NCBI GenBank assembly: GCA_030770425.1
Contig: JASJFT010000003.1
Coordinates: forward strand, 496,001 to 560,000
Length of the DNA: 64,000 nucleotides
Direction: 5' to 3'
Source of the DNA: Darksidea phi
Taxonomy: Eukaryota > Ascomycota > Dothideomycetes > Pleosporales > Lentitheciaceae
Of this stretch, positions 31,776-42,958 are shown one piece after another (within the stretch, counting starts at the first letter, position 1; each line of letters begins with the position of its first letter). Below the pieces are notes generated by a model, which had not been told where the DNA came from, searched no databases, and saw nothing but the letters and a program-made list of their open reading frames with translations. The translations under genes were made by a program, and so were the position numbers.

Positions 31776-33180
31776 GAAAGCGGACACTTCAGAAAAAGAA
31801 AATCATTGAGCGCTGAGAGGATATATAGACTTCGCTTCTGGATAGAGCTTACTTCGCCGCTGCCAGCAAGCCACCAACGATCGAAACTAAGAGTTCAAAA
31901 CTCAATACGAAATGCTCGACTCATGGTAACTGATTCAGCCGTTTTAGTAAAACATGACTTGGTTCAATGGCCGTCAACCACTATTTCGCTGATCTACCTG
32001 TGTCACATGTCTGCATTGTCAAATTTGCCGGGATGGCCAGCGAATGAGACAGCACTTAAATGTAAAAAGTTGGTGTGGCGTTCTCGCCGATTCCCCATTT
32101 GTGCTAGTTTTAGTGCCGATCTCAGTGCATATGATCCCCACAAGGGTCGGACATAAAAGATCTGCAAAACGTCTCCTGTCAGTCACTGACAACACGTCTC
32201 TAGCGTACCGGAATTCCTCTCGCGTTGCTCGCGTTTCGGCTAGCCTCTATGGTCAAACTTAACACAGCAAGCATTGTTGGCGCCAGGGGCCCGGTTCAGC
32301 CACCCAATTAAGCCACCATCCACCGCCCTTAAATTCCTCGCATTGAGCGCAACAGCGAAGCGCAATGGAGAGATCTTGTGTTGTCCTTGTTGGACGTATC
32401 CACTTTGCTCCCTGGACTTCACAGCCTCTTCTTTTTGAACAGATTTAAAAACGCATCTGCGCAGGCACCTAGCGCGGATTGAAGAAGGCAACTTAAGTAT
32501 CGCATGAATCTTCGAAATCCTCTGGTTGATCGGGCCTTTTGCTGTTCGGCGGCACAGCAGCACCTAGCGTCACTGATAAGTTAAGTTGCGCATGAATCTT
32601 CGGAGTCTTCCGGTTGATCGGGCCTTTTGCTGTCCGGCGGAATTGTGGTAGCCAATAAAACGGCGGGAACCGGTGTAAAGCCAATCACGCATTCGGTATT
32701 CCCAGAGTATCGGGTTTAGGGGAGATCTCAATTGGGCATACGGGATGCTTGTAGCTCCTCACTTTCAGCAACTCGGGATTAAAATCATCCACATCAACCT
32801 ATTCATCCTTAGGGTGTATGCGATCATTAGGAAGCCTCCTCATACAGGAACCATTCCGACATGTCGTTGGTTCGGCCAACCACAGGGCTCTGTTGGCTCA
32901 TGGGCACCTCCAACCGGAGCCGCTCAATGTGGCCATTCAGCCAAATATATCTTCTGCCATGCTCTACTACAGCAGGATCGAAGCCCAGACCTCCCTCTAG
33001 CATGTTCAAACACGCTAAAGAGACCGAACAAATATCACGAGTCCTTGTTAATGTCGAATGACGTAGACGCCGACTTCTCAGGTCGGTAGAACTTCCATGA
33101 CTGCATGGGCTAACCACAGAGGGTGATGCGCAGAGCGAATCATTGAGCGTCTTAAGCGCTAAGCATGACCCGAGCATATC
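31776..33180. other. intergenic and repeat-rich region, no supported gene
   Basis: Only short competing frames are present on both strands. A minus-strand frame at 32827-33177 is the most protein-like (LACLNMLEGGLGFDPAVVEHG) but has no recognisable domain. A degenerate tandem duplication lies at 32500-32645. Confidence 0.35.
32500..32645. repeat. degenerate tandem duplication
   Basis: gcatgaatcttcg...ggttgatcgggccttttgct...cggcgg occurs at about 32502-32552 and 32590-32641, about 88 bp apart. The few differences are transitions. Family unknown. Confidence 0.7.
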
Positions 33181-33582
33181 TCACAATCTCGAGCTACGTA
33201 TTGCTATCGTTCTCCGCCCGCGGGTTGCTCTTCGGCTCGTCAGGTTCATGACTTAAGTTGTACGCCGGGTCGACGTCCAGCATCGACCCAGGACCAGGCT
33301 TGTTTGGAGGGGTTAGCCAGCGAAGGCGCTTCGAATGACGGAAACAGTCTTTATCGGCGCAACGCAGGAACCGATCGATGCAGCGGCAATATGTTGGCGG
33401 CGAGCTGCACGAAGCTCCTAGGAGCGAGGCGCGGATCAAATTACTGGGGTCACAAAAGCGGGTACTAAAGCGTGATTCATTGCGGGGTTTGATATGGGAT
33501 CATCTGTTGGCACGAAGCCCATGCATAGGGGTCAAAGAATTAAATTACGAGATTTCAACACGAATACGAGATTGCTCAAAAT

Positions 33583-33692
33583 GAGTATATTGAGGTCCCT
33601 TTGTCGGGCATATAGACAGGAGGGCAATGCCCCCTTATACACAGGTGAATTGAGAGGAATAGGAGCATATAGAGGTGCGTTCCGGCGCAACA
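33583..33692 (-). repeat. LTR-like terminal sequence, copy 1
   Basis: Read on the minus strand it begins TGTTGCGCCGGAACGCACC and ends near CCTCAATATACTC. A second, internally shortened copy with the same two ends lies at 34368-34407 in the same orientation. TG at the start fits an LTR; no reverse transcriptase or primer-binding site was recognised. Confidence 0.45.
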
Positions 33693-34029
33693 CACCCCCT
33701 ACCCTATAGCAATTACAGAAAGGTATAGAAATAAGGCCGAGAACTATACCCAAATAGGAAATACATGATAGTTGATTGCGTATGTATATAATAGGCGTAT
33801 AAGTAGCCCGTATAAGGGCGAGCCGAGCTCAAAACGCAATAGGCTAGCGTCAAACTCCAAGGTTGTCAGGGGTAGTCTTGATAGCGCCGCGTGCGCCGTA
33901 TTGATGTGCTAATATTGATGTGCCAATAAGTAGGCGCTCGAGGGGCCCATTGCGTGGCTAATCGAGGGCGTTCTCGTCTTGAGAAGGCCAGACTCATACC
34001 GTTTGAGGTGGCAAACTAGTTAATGCATA

Positions 34030-34216
34030 GCGTGTTGATTGCGGCGTATTGATGTGCAGCATAGTGATTGAGGCGTATTAGTGTGCGGCGTAGTGATCGA
34101 GGCGTATTGATGTGCGGCGTAGTGATTGCGGCATATTAGTGTGCGGCGTAGTGGTCGCGGCGTATTAGTGTGCGGCGTAGTGATGGCGGCGTAGTGATTG
34201 CGGCGTATTGATGTGC
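34030..34216. repeat. minisatellite, about 28-30 bp unit
   Basis: Imperfect tandem units built on gcggcgtattgatgtg and cggcgtagtgattg repeat about six to seven times. It lies between the two LTR-like sequences. The open frame read through it on the minus strand (His/Thr-rich) is an artefact of the repeat. Confidence 0.85.
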
Positions 34217-34367
34217 CTTGATAGATAGCGACGGGCTGATGGCGTCGACAGGGTTGATGGTAGAAAGAGTTGGTAGAATAGGTAGCTTGACAAGGGACTG
34301 CGGCAGCGGCAATCATTAATTAATAAAGAGGAGATCACCAGGGCTCATAACTGTGAAGCTGAGAATT

Positions 34368-34407
34368 GAGTATATTGAGGCGTACAGGGGTGCGTTCCGG
34401 CGCAACA
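34368..34407 (-). repeat. LTR-like terminal sequence, copy 2 (shortened)
   Basis: It shares gagtatattgagg and ggtgcgttccggcgcaaca with 33583-33692 but lacks about 70 bp in the middle. Together the pair could bound a small non-coding retroelement of about 825 bp. Confidence 0.4.
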
Positions 34408-34587
34408 ATAATCCATTGCAAATTCTCTGAAGGAGCTGCAAATGCACGCTAAACAGGTGTGGATCGATGGGAAGATTGCATGAAATTCAAAAAAACAGCA
34501 GAAAGTCAGAAGCGCGGAGATGCGTGTGTTCCATAGGCTTTACCATTAGGTCATCGAACCCACATCGGACTGTCCATTGACGATTTC

Positions 34588-35690
34588 ATGCCGAAGCAGA
34601 CTCTCCTGAGCTATTACAGAATCCAGTTGTGGCCCGATACCTCCTCTCTTTACCGTTCCACTTTTTTGGCCGAAGCCCTTTGCGATGCGGTCTCATCAAG
34701 CATAACATGTACCTTCAGGTCGTTCGAAGCGTCGAAGATCGGAAGCAGAGAGATGTTCCATCTAGTATATGTTTATGCCGCCAATAAACTCCACGATCCA
34801 TCCGTGTCAAAGTGGCCTGACATGGAGCTTATAACGTACCGTCAAAATCCAAAATACTTGTTCCATGGCGGCCTACCCAAGTCCTTTCACGAAGCTATCC
34901 AGAAATAGATGCTCACTCAAGGCAACTCGGTAATGAATCACGCGCAGAACAGGCGGTCGAGCAAGCCCATCATCAATAAGTGGAAATGCGACCACTCCGT
35001 GATTCAGCTTGGCCTCAAAGATCTTCCAGAAACGCTTCGACCGCACTAGCGTCAAATCAATCGACATACATAACTTTGTGCGACAGCTTGTCCGGCACTT
35101 GTCCAGCATCGCTCGGCGCGACATCATGCAACAAGCGAACGCAAAGTTGAATGACTGTAAGGAGTCCAAGAACCAAAAGCTCGAAAAGTTTCCTGATGCT
35201 GTAGATCTATTAAAGAACATGTCAATCATCCTGACAACAGACGCCATCGATTTCTACTTCGACTAGCAATCCATGCAGTTGGTATGCTCTCAGATATGGA
35301 TAGACATCATCCGCGTCACCTCCACACATCCTGACGCCAAGCGAAAAGACGGTAGGGGTCCCAGCACACCAGCAGAAGTGGCATTCCCCGTACTTGGGCA
35401 TGCAGAACAAGCGGAACTTAACGCTGGCGGCATGAAATAAAGGGTCCAAGTTCGCCATCGTACAAACGCGACGCAACTGTGCTTCCTTCGGGAGATGATC
35501 AATGTTCACATCATGTCCAGGCTCTTCGGCGAACCGGGCTACAGTATCCGGCTCGGAGACTTTTGTCAAGTGAAGTATACCGGGGTAAATTCTGTTCTGA
35601 CCTTCTCCATCAGGCGCGGAGGGCCAGCAGAGTTTCTGGCTTTCTACTTGAAAAGGCTGGGCTGATTAGGAAGAAAAGCAAGTAGGGAGA
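34588..35690 (+). pseudogene. unrecognised coding remnant in several frames
   Basis: Plus-strand frames at 34588-34908 (MPKQTLLSYYRIQLWPDTSS), 35009-35266 (rich in Lys/Asp/Ile, ending DAIDFYFD) and about 35480-35665 (FGEPGYSIRLGDFCQVKY) look protein-like. They are separated by stops and frame changes, and I found no splice sites that join them. The minus strand also has open frames here, so strand choice is uncertain. A frameshifted accessory gene is the best reading. No domain is recognised. Confidence 0.3.
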
Positions 35691-36008
35691 TGAATGGTAC
35701 CGCAACGAAGGCGTCATGTGATGTGAGCTTGATCGTAAGCTATCAACGGATGATAGCCGCTATTTTCGGTGTGATCACGAACTTTGCGACGTTGATACTG
35801 GGGTGGGTGTGGAATATGCTAAGGCACATAATAGTGCAGTGTACGAACGGTTGGGGGCTACTGAAGGTATCTATGCATGGTCGTCCTAACCGATATCCTT
35901 GCACTGAACCCAAATGTCAGATGATGCTGACACCTATCTCGCCATACCTTCCATGTTCTCGCGAGTCACCATTTCGACCCCTCGTCAGGCTTCGTAGCTC
36001 TCCATCAC

Positions 36009-36598
36009 CTACTTCTCATATCCACCAGGCTGGTACTCCCCACCGACGTTCTCATAGCCTGGCAGACTCTCATCGGCATCAGCTTCCAACTTCCTCTTCT
36101 CGCCCTCTCTCATCCTCTTCTCGTATTTCTTGTGCCTTCGCTGCCTGCTCTTCGCATATTTCGCTAGCGTCGACTCGCGATTCTTCGCCCAATTCGGTCC
36201 TGCGCCCGGGGGTGGAACTTCATCGATTAGCATGAGGTCCCTCGAACGTGATGACGCAATCGGAAGATTAGGTTTAGGAAGTGAAGAGTTGATTGGATTG
36301 ACGTACCGGCAGTGCCACTAGCGATGGCTTCGCGCTCACGCTCGCGCTTCACATGCTTCTTCTCGCGCCATTCATGCTTGGAGCCGTTGCCTTGATGCGG
36401 GGTGCGCTCGGAGCCGTCTTTTTTCTTCTTCTTGTTTTTATTGCCGGTTGCGCTCTTGTTGTCGTTGTTGGAGCTACCGTCATTGTTGCTGGGAGCAGTA
36501 TTGCTTTCAGGCTCCTGCTTGATTTCGACGCGTCTGTTCACGCCTCCGTCAGTATTGGCTCTGTACGTGCCGTCATCGGCAGCAATGTTGCGGTCCAT
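36009..36598 (-). CDS. small Lys/Arg-rich nuclear-type protein, unknown
   Basis: Exons 36303-36598 and 36009-36240 give 175 residues if the donor is AC|GTCAAT; the more canonical-looking GTACG four bases earlier breaks the frame. The N-terminal half is disordered, Asn/Gly/Ser-rich, then strongly basic (KNKKKKKDGSERTP; KHVKRERERE). The C-terminal half reads EVPPPGAGPNWAKNRESTLAKYAK and is again basic, ending GGYEK. The WAKNRE segment and charged composition resemble conserved fungal RNA-binding or ribosome-associated proteins, but I cannot name it. Upstream in-frame codons without ATG suggest 36598 is the true start. It is tail-to-head with the Agd3-like gene upstream. Confidence 0.55.
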
Positions 36599-36850
36599 TG
36601 GGCTGCTTTCTGGTGCGGCACGGGCGTATGCGGATGTGCGGTGGGGGTTAAAGAGCAAACAGTAGTGGCATGGTGGGGTTAGTCAGAGAGCAGACAAATA
36701 GAAAGAGTAACCACGTCATCACATGCTATCTGAAATTCGAACACTCGCTCGGCTATAGGAAATGGGACAAGATTGGCTTCCTCGTTTTTCGGCAGAGCTG
36801 TTCTTTGGAAGGCTGACACCCATCTCTTTCTTCACACAAAGCTTCCCTGA

Positions 36851-39030
36851 TCATATCGTTACCGCGCTCGCCAATGAGTACGTCTTCGCGCTCCCACCCA
36901 GTTTGACCCAGAGAGTAAGTGGATCCTTGCCTTTTCGTTCCTTCGTCGCGCTCGTCGCGGCGCTTACATCTCCCGGTACGGTCACAGGAATAGTGGTGCC
37001 GCAATTCGCATTCTTTGCACTGACCGACACACCCGTGATAGACTTCCTGTCGTTCGATAGCTGATACGTCAAATTCGGAAGGCATTCATCGCGCGTCTTG
37101 CGGGCAATGATGGCCTTGGCGATATCATCGTGCTTGAGCGTAATTACCGGCCATTCGATTCTACACCTTGTCAGCACGTACCAAGAGAACAGAATGAATA
37201 CGGAATATGACGTACAGTCGCGTTACCTCATAGACCACTGCTTCGGTCCACGCCATCAATAAGCTCCATTTCTTCTTCTTTCCTAAGAACTGCACCTCCT
37301 TCGTATCGCTCACCCTCATATTAGCCTGGTGGAACATATACGGATCCCACCGTAGACCTATTAGGTACTTCGCATTCGTGTTCTTCTCATACTCAAGCTG
37401 TGCATTGAAGTCGCCCGAACCGCCAGCAATAGCTTTCCACTCCGTGTTGTCACATTCGGGCAAATCACAATTATAGTATATCGTCGTGCCGAAACGGCCG
37501 ATAATGTACGCACCATCGTAACCATTCTCCTTGACGTTCGTGATGATGGGGTGGAAGTCTGATTTGCGGCTTGCGACGTTCATGAGAACAGGACGCGCGT
37601 TGTCGCCTACAGCGTAGGTTATGCCGTTCTCAAGCCATGCGCGGATAGCGTCGCCATTGTGAAGACCTGTGATGCCAGGTGGAATAAGTCCGTTGGGCGA
37701 AAAGTATGGAGCGGACTCCTCCTCGGTAAAGCCCTGGCGCTTGAACCATTCTTGATTCCAGGTAATCTCTTTAACCACGTCGGCGTATGTGGCATTCGTT
37801 TCGTCTTCGTGGGTAAAAGTATGCGACACATGGAAGAAGGAGTGCATGTTCGTCTTATCGGCGAGATAGACCAGTAGCGGGTCCAAGTTTGAGCATTCAA
37901 GCGACCATTGGTACCTCTTGAACTTCTTGTCCCAGAGGTCTTTACCGGTCCCAATAGGTTTCATGTACTCAGGTGGGCCATCAGTCTGATCCGCATACTC
38001 GACGCCTTCCTGCGGATCACAAAACGTAGGATCGTTATTGTAGTCGTGCTCAACCGCTTCCTCAATATTACCGTTACCATTGTGGCCCAGCTCAATGACA
38101 TATGACGAGCCGGATGGAAGCTTTGAGTTGACTTCTTTTGCCCAGGTTACGTGCTCCTTGAGATCAGCGACTTGAACGCGGTAGGACTTTCCGCTCTGGT
38201 AGAGTTCTGTCTTTACGAAGAAATCGTCGACTTGTGTATTCAAGTAGATGCGACGGAAGCCGAGGTATAGACCACGAGTAAGCCAGTGAATCCAAGCGTG
38301 CGATAGGAGTGTTGAAGACGTTAGGTTGGGATCGAAAGCGGTGAACCAGACTTGTTGTTCGCGGCCAGTCGGATATTTGTTGACAATTGCTGCGGTCGTC
38401 TTCGAGCTGCCACTACTGAACTGCGCTATCTCTATCGCGAGAGAACTGTTACTAATCTTGGCCGGATACTTCGTCAAATTTAATGTACTCATTTGGGCGT
38501 TCCTATGGCGCAAGGTCAGTACGCGACATTGAAGCATCCCATGTTTGATGGGCTTACGAGACAATATTTGCAGTCGCAAAGTCCTTCGCATTTGTAATAG
38601 CAACCGGCTGATCGCTAGTGACAGCACCGCCAACAACCTGCACACCATACTCTGCATTCGGCCAAGCGTTCAATCGTACCATCCTCACACCAAACGCTTC
38701 CTGGTACTTATACAGCTCTTGCCATTGCTTATCGCTCAGCGCCTTATTCCAGTCATCTCCATCTTTGTATGACCGTGCGCTAACAGCTACAATGCCGCCG
38801 AAGTTTCCAGTGTCAGGCGTAGAGTTCAGTTGCGGGACACCACTTGCGGGAAGGGAGAGGTCGACCACTTGGTATGGAATGCCATATCCTTGCAGAACGG
38901 CGACACCAGAGGCTGTCGCGTTAGGCTCTCGGGAGAGAATTAGAAGAGTGCTGTTGACTGTGACTGCTGCGTCGATGAGCTTGGGTAGTACTGACGCTAC
39001 CATCCAAAGACGGAAGACCGACGACGCCAT
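36851..39030 (-). CDS. agd3: Agd3-like secreted polysaccharide deacetylase (CE18 type)
   Basis: Exons 38558-39030, 37216-38502 and 36851-37160 sum to exactly 690 codons (689 residues). Residues 1-21 form a signal peptide. The N-terminal domain (GYGIPYQVVDLSLPASGVP, GNFGGIVAVS, FGVRMVRLNAWP) and the catalytic part (TQVDDFF at about 247-253, IELGHNGNG, and HVSHTFTH at about 382-389) follow the order of Aspergillus Agd3. That enzyme is the galactosaminogalactan deacetylase with a CBM87-like module and CE18 domain. The VDD and HxxxH residues are the expected metal-site residues. Agd3 removes acetyl groups from secreted GalNAc polymer, making it cationic and adhesive. The partner genes of the Aspergillus cluster (gtb3, ega3, sph3, uge3) are not in this window. 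The identity is by remembered similarity; substrate is inference. Confidence 0.82.
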
Positions 39031-40056
39031 GGCGAAGCGTAAGTGAAGATGTTTCGGAGCAGGCTTCAAAAGTTTTGCGTTTCATTTTGGTGCGAATATC
39101 GAAATATAGTCATATTTTGGGAGTCTAGGTGCCGAGGGGCCGCCACGAGGTCGCACTGTCGATAGTACCGTATATGTTCTCATAACTCTCATTAAGGAGA
39201 ATGACCTAAATTAAGGTACGATCAGCAACTAACAGCTGCTGTGCAGCATTGTATTTGCAACAATAATTCGGCCTAGGCTGGTATTGTGGATCTACCCGCG
39301 CAGGGAAATACAACCCACTCGCGTGGATTAGATTAATTGCCTGTTACCTTAAATTGAATACGCATCAAAAGTGGAGTTGTCGTGTAGTCGACAAGGGCTG
39401 TGAGTACCGAACAGAAATGGCGATATTCCCGGTAGATCGTGTCTGGATTCGAAGTAGATGGATATTAATATGGGACGCCGGGTAATACATTAACTCAACC
39501 CAATATGCGTACGCGTTGCGCAGCAGCGCCAAAATGAAGGTGTGGTTCCCGGGGTAGCATTAGTGGGTGAAAAGAGAGAATTTAATAGGGGTGACGATGG
39601 CGGACTTGTGGGAGATCGGCATCTCGCTTAGAGGTTCATGTACTTCAATGCTCAGTTGCAGTCTGGCGTGCCACTAGACGAGCTAAGCATATGTAACTCT
39701 TCCGTAGTAAGCTGTGAGATTATCACAAGTGGGCGAGGTGATGTAGCAATCGAAGGACTGAGTTGATCGTTTGATAATGAGATCGCAGAGATATGTACAG
39801 AGATGACAGGGGTACTGTGTCTTGGGCGACATCAAATCATCTAGACTGCACTATAGCATTATGCGCAGTATTAGTGGGAGTTTGCATTTGTAGTTTGGCG
39901 GATTAGGGCATAGTTAAGGAAATGCAGATGATGTTGAAGGAAACTCTGAAGTCACTGAATGTTGCCTCGGCGAATACTGACACCCACAACCTACAGCACG
40001 TCTCTCAACCCAAAGCAGCCAGCCCAACCCTCCCCATCCCCACTCAACCTCCCACC
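39031..40056. other. intergenic region, no gene seen
   Basis: Promoter side of the Agd3-like gene and 3' side of the TMEM205-like gene. No open frame of interest, repeat or RNA gene was recognised. Confidence 0.45.
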
Positions 40057-40659
40057 TCATAGCCTCAACCCCTCCCCCAACAACATCCCATACCAACACA
40101 TTGCCAAAAACCCTATCAAATTTACCGCGCTACTAACCCCATGCAATACGCCAAACCTCCTATTCAACTCCTCCATCTCCCTACTATGCGGCCCCTTATC
40201 AAAACTCTTCTTCCCATCCTTCGTCTCCTGGTGTTTCCTCTCCTGCATAATGTGCGTAGTCTGCGGACCCACATAGACTAGATTGACCAGCCCAGAGGCC
40301 AGCATTGTGGATACGAGGGTGAAGGCTAGGCGGTCGATAGACGCGTATGTACGTTGTGGGGAGGGGAAGAGGGAGGATGGACCGCGCGGGTATGTGAGTA
40401 TCATGAGGAGCGGAGATACGGTTTGAAGGGTGAAATAGGCGGGGAAGGTGGCTTTTTGTAGGGTGGAGAATTGGGGGCGAGGGAGGGCGCGGAAGGCTAT
40501 TATGCCGCCGATGAAGGATTGGAAGAGGGTGCTGCCGAGGAGGGTACCGTAGCTGGGGGTGGTGGTTAGCGGGAGTAATGAGCCGGGAAGGGGAGAGCGA
40601 GTGCAATACCTTAACAAATGGTACGCCGCCGGGTTTTTGAAAGAAGAGAGAGACGTCAT
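40057..40659 (-). CDS. TMEM205-like (DUF4149) membrane protein
   Basis: Exon 1 (40610-40659) encodes the start MTSLSSFKNPAAYHLL and splices across 57 nt (GTATTG...CCCAG) to exon 2 (40057-40552), giving 181 residues. The order YGTLLGSTLFQSFIGGIIAFRALPRPQFSTLQ, FPAYFTLQT, TLVSTMLASGLVNLVYVGP and LNRRFGVLHGVSSAVNLIGF is typical of the DUF4149/TMEM205-like family. Four transmembrane helices are predicted. In the human relative TMEM205 a role in platinum resistance is reported; the fungal role is unknown. The family residues RRFGVLHGVSS near the C-terminus are intact. Confidence 0.85.
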   Translation of the reverse strand: MTSLSSFKNPAAYHLLRYCTRSPLPGSLLPLTTTPSYGTLLGSTLFQSFIGGIIAFRALPRPQFSTLQKATFPAYFTLQTVSPLLMILTYPRGPSSLFPSPQRTYASIDRLAFTLVSTMLASGLVNLVYVGPQTTHIMQERKHQETKDGKKSFDKGPHSREMEELNRRFGVLHGVSSAVNLIGFLAMCWYGMLLGEGLRL

Positions 40660-41045
40660 AGTCGCGATGCCTCCAAATCAAACAAGAGCGCAGCGGCAAC
40701 AGATTGAGAGGGTGAGAGACTGCGCTGCGGGGAAGCTGGCGATTCGTTCCAATGCTAGTGGGTTGGCGCGGCCAGGATCTAACCTATGATAGGGCTGGTA
40801 CACGTAAGGTTTTCGAAGTTGTGAGTAAACTTAAAAAGCGTGTGCGATCAGCTGCGCAGAGAAGCCCGGGAACTCGATCGATGATGCGTACTTAAGTTCC
40901 GCATGACCCCTGCACCACACTAGCACTAACCCCGCTAACGCCGAGCCCCCTGCACGAAAGTCATAACCCGTTCGGTCTCATGCAACACCACACGACCAAC
41001 TCCCCCTCCATCGCCCCCACACACACAAAATCCTCCCCGGAGCCA

Positions 41046-42134
41046 ATGCTCCTCCCCACCCTCGTCACACTCCGTCGTGCCACCTCCGCACCGCTCTCGC
41101 CAGAAGACATCTTCGGCAGCAGTCTCGGCGGCATATTTACAGATGACCTGCAGAACCAACATGGCGACCACCCCGATACCTTAATACTATATCGGCCTTC
41201 GAACACTACGTATCCTGAGTTGGAGTTCAGGACAGCCGATGTGCATGGCGAGGACCAGAGGCTCAAATTTGCGCATTATTTATGGAATGCGGGGGTTTTG
41301 ATGGCGGAGTTGGTTGGGGGACGAATGGCTGAGAAAAGGGATAGTGGGACGGAAGAAGATTTCAACGTGCGTATAAGGAATGGAGGTGAGGATGAAGGAG
41401 ACGGATGGAGGGAGGGCGAGTGGTGGCTGAGTCGGGAGGAAGAAGAGGCGTGGAGTGTTAGGGGAGAGAAAGTGCTTGAGTTGGGTGCAGGTGCGTTGGG
41501 ATAGATAGATGAAGGATGCAAGAAAAGAAGATGGCTGATGGACAAGCTGCAGGTGTCGGGTCGGGCGGGATCATGAGTGCTCTTGCTGGAGCGGAAGAAG
41601 TGTGTCTTCCGAAAACATCGCTTAAACACACCTTCGCAATGTTAATGAATCCAGGTCGCCATAACGGACTATCCGGAGCCCCCAATCCTCGGAGCCATAA
41701 CCACGAACGTATCGAAGAACGTCCCCGCCTCCATCCAGCCCCGTACCAGAGTCTACGGTCACAAATGGGGCGACTTTGCGCCTGAATTTGCGGCAGCACA
41801 CGCACACCGTTATACACGCATCCTAGCAGCTGACTGCCTCTGGATTCCGTATGAACACGAGAACCTCGCACACTCGATGCTGCACTTCCTCTCCAAAGAG
41901 GCTGACGCGCGCGTATACGTTATTGCAGGGTTCCATACAGGACGAGCGAAGATGGCGGGTTTCTTTGAGGAGACAGTACCAGAGGTCGGACTGGAGATTG
42001 AAAATATTTTCGAGATGGATGGGAAGGGAGAGCGGCGGATGTGGGCGAAGGAGCGCGATGGTGGCAGAGAGGATATCGGGGAGCGGAATAAGTGGTTAGT
42101 TGTTGCTAGGTTGCGCCGGCGCGTTGGGGGATGA
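41046..42134 (+). CDS. EFM7: EFM7-like protein N-terminal/lysine methyltransferase (translation elongation factor 1A)
   Basis: Exons 41046-41490, 41553-41599 and 41655-42134 give 323 residues; an in-frame upstream ATG at 40980 would add 22. Family features: SPEDIFGSSLGGIFTDDLQNQHG, HYLWNAGVLMAEL, the SAM-binding motif VLELGAGAGVGSGGIMSAL (formed across the first intron), VAITDYPEP, and ILAADCLWIPYEHENLAHSM. In yeast, EFM7 (formerly NNT1) methylates the N-terminus and Lys3 of eEF1A. The second exon is only 47 nt. It is convergent with the EFM4-like gene, 71 bp apart. Older annotations call this family nicotinamide N-methyltransferase. Confidence 0.85.
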
Positions 42135-42205
42135 ATGTGCATGCTGCATGCGATTCAAACCGCGTGAACTCTTGTAGATGATGCCAACGAATATTATGAT
42201 CCAGC

Positions 42206-42958
42206 TCATCTCCTCTTGAAGCACAGCGTGCAGACACTCGTCCCAGTCTTTCCGCCAAACGTGAAGCTAGGATATTTCACACTGCTCTCATACACCAGTC
42301 CACTCCCTTCGCCCTCGAACCATCCTCTCAGCTCCTCAGCCGTCCAATTACAGCTCGTTATCAAAAACCTTCCACCACTGTTGACCAGCGGTTCCACTTT
42401 CTCTCTGTATCCCTCGCATATTCTACGTCCTTGTGCGTCGGTTTCTTGCGAGAGGCAGATGGCATCAAAGGTACCTTTGTCGAGTACGACATCGAAGCCT
42501 GCGCCGAGCCAGGAGCCAGGTACCGAGCTGAGGATGTCCCATTCGTGGAACTGGATGGAGGAATAGCCCGCGTCTTTACTCGATAGAATCTCGTTCGCCA
42601 ACGTAACGCTCTGTGCGGAGTAATCCACGCCCACCATATCGCCCTCCCATCCATCTTCCTTCAGCGCAAACAACAAATGTCCATTGCCCGTGCCCAGGTC
42701 AAGGAACCGCGCAGGTATATTCTCCTCTTTGCCTTCCTCTACCTCCTCATCTTGAGCCACATCCTTGTGTAATTGCCCCTCATCCGCGAGATCTTCAAGA
42801 AATGCCAGCATGCGCTCCTCTGCCCCTGCGTCGCTAAACCATATCGTACCCTCGTCGTCCGCATTAGAAGCGAAGTTCGCACGTTCGGTGGTGTAAGCCG
42901 AGTCCCAGTACGCTCGCGTGCCGAGCTCGCATGGGTCAAGGTGCGTCGGCGCCGTCAT
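42206..42958 (-). CDS. EFM4: EFM4-like protein-lysine methyltransferase
   Basis: Single exon, 250 residues. The N-terminus LDPCELGTRAYWDSAYTTE, the W-F-D-A-E segment (IWFSDAGAEERMLAFL), the SAM motif FLDLGTGNGHLLFAL, VGVDYSAQSVTLAN, and the post-motif VVLDKGTFDAICLS identify the EFM4/See1/METTL10 family. In yeast EFM4 methylates Lys316 of eEF1A; the human relative targets eEF1A Lys318. A 35-codon in-frame extension upstream of the chosen Met does not look conserved. It converges with the EFM7-like gene, so both modifiers of the same protein sit side by side. Confidence 0.87.
   Translation of the reverse strand: MTAPTHLDPCELGTRAYWDSAYTTERANFASNADDEGTIWFSDAGAEERMLAFLEDLADEGQLHKDVAQDEEVEEGKEENIPARFLDLGTGNGHLLFALKEDGWEGDMVGVDYSAQSVTLANEILSSKDAGYSSIQFHEWDILSSVPGSWLGAGFDVVLDKGTFDAICLSQETDAQGRRICEGYREKVEPLVNSGGRFLITSCNWTAEELRGWFEGEGSGLVYESSVKYPSFTFGGKTGTSVCTLCFKRR

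Noticed and set aside
34030..34216. CRISPR-like array of short repeats
   Set aside because: The units are contiguous without unique spacers and the genome is eukaryotic; it is a minisatellite.
34020..34316. 98-codon minus-strand frame rich in His, Arg, Asn and Thr
   Set aside because: It is the translation of the 28-30 bp minisatellite.
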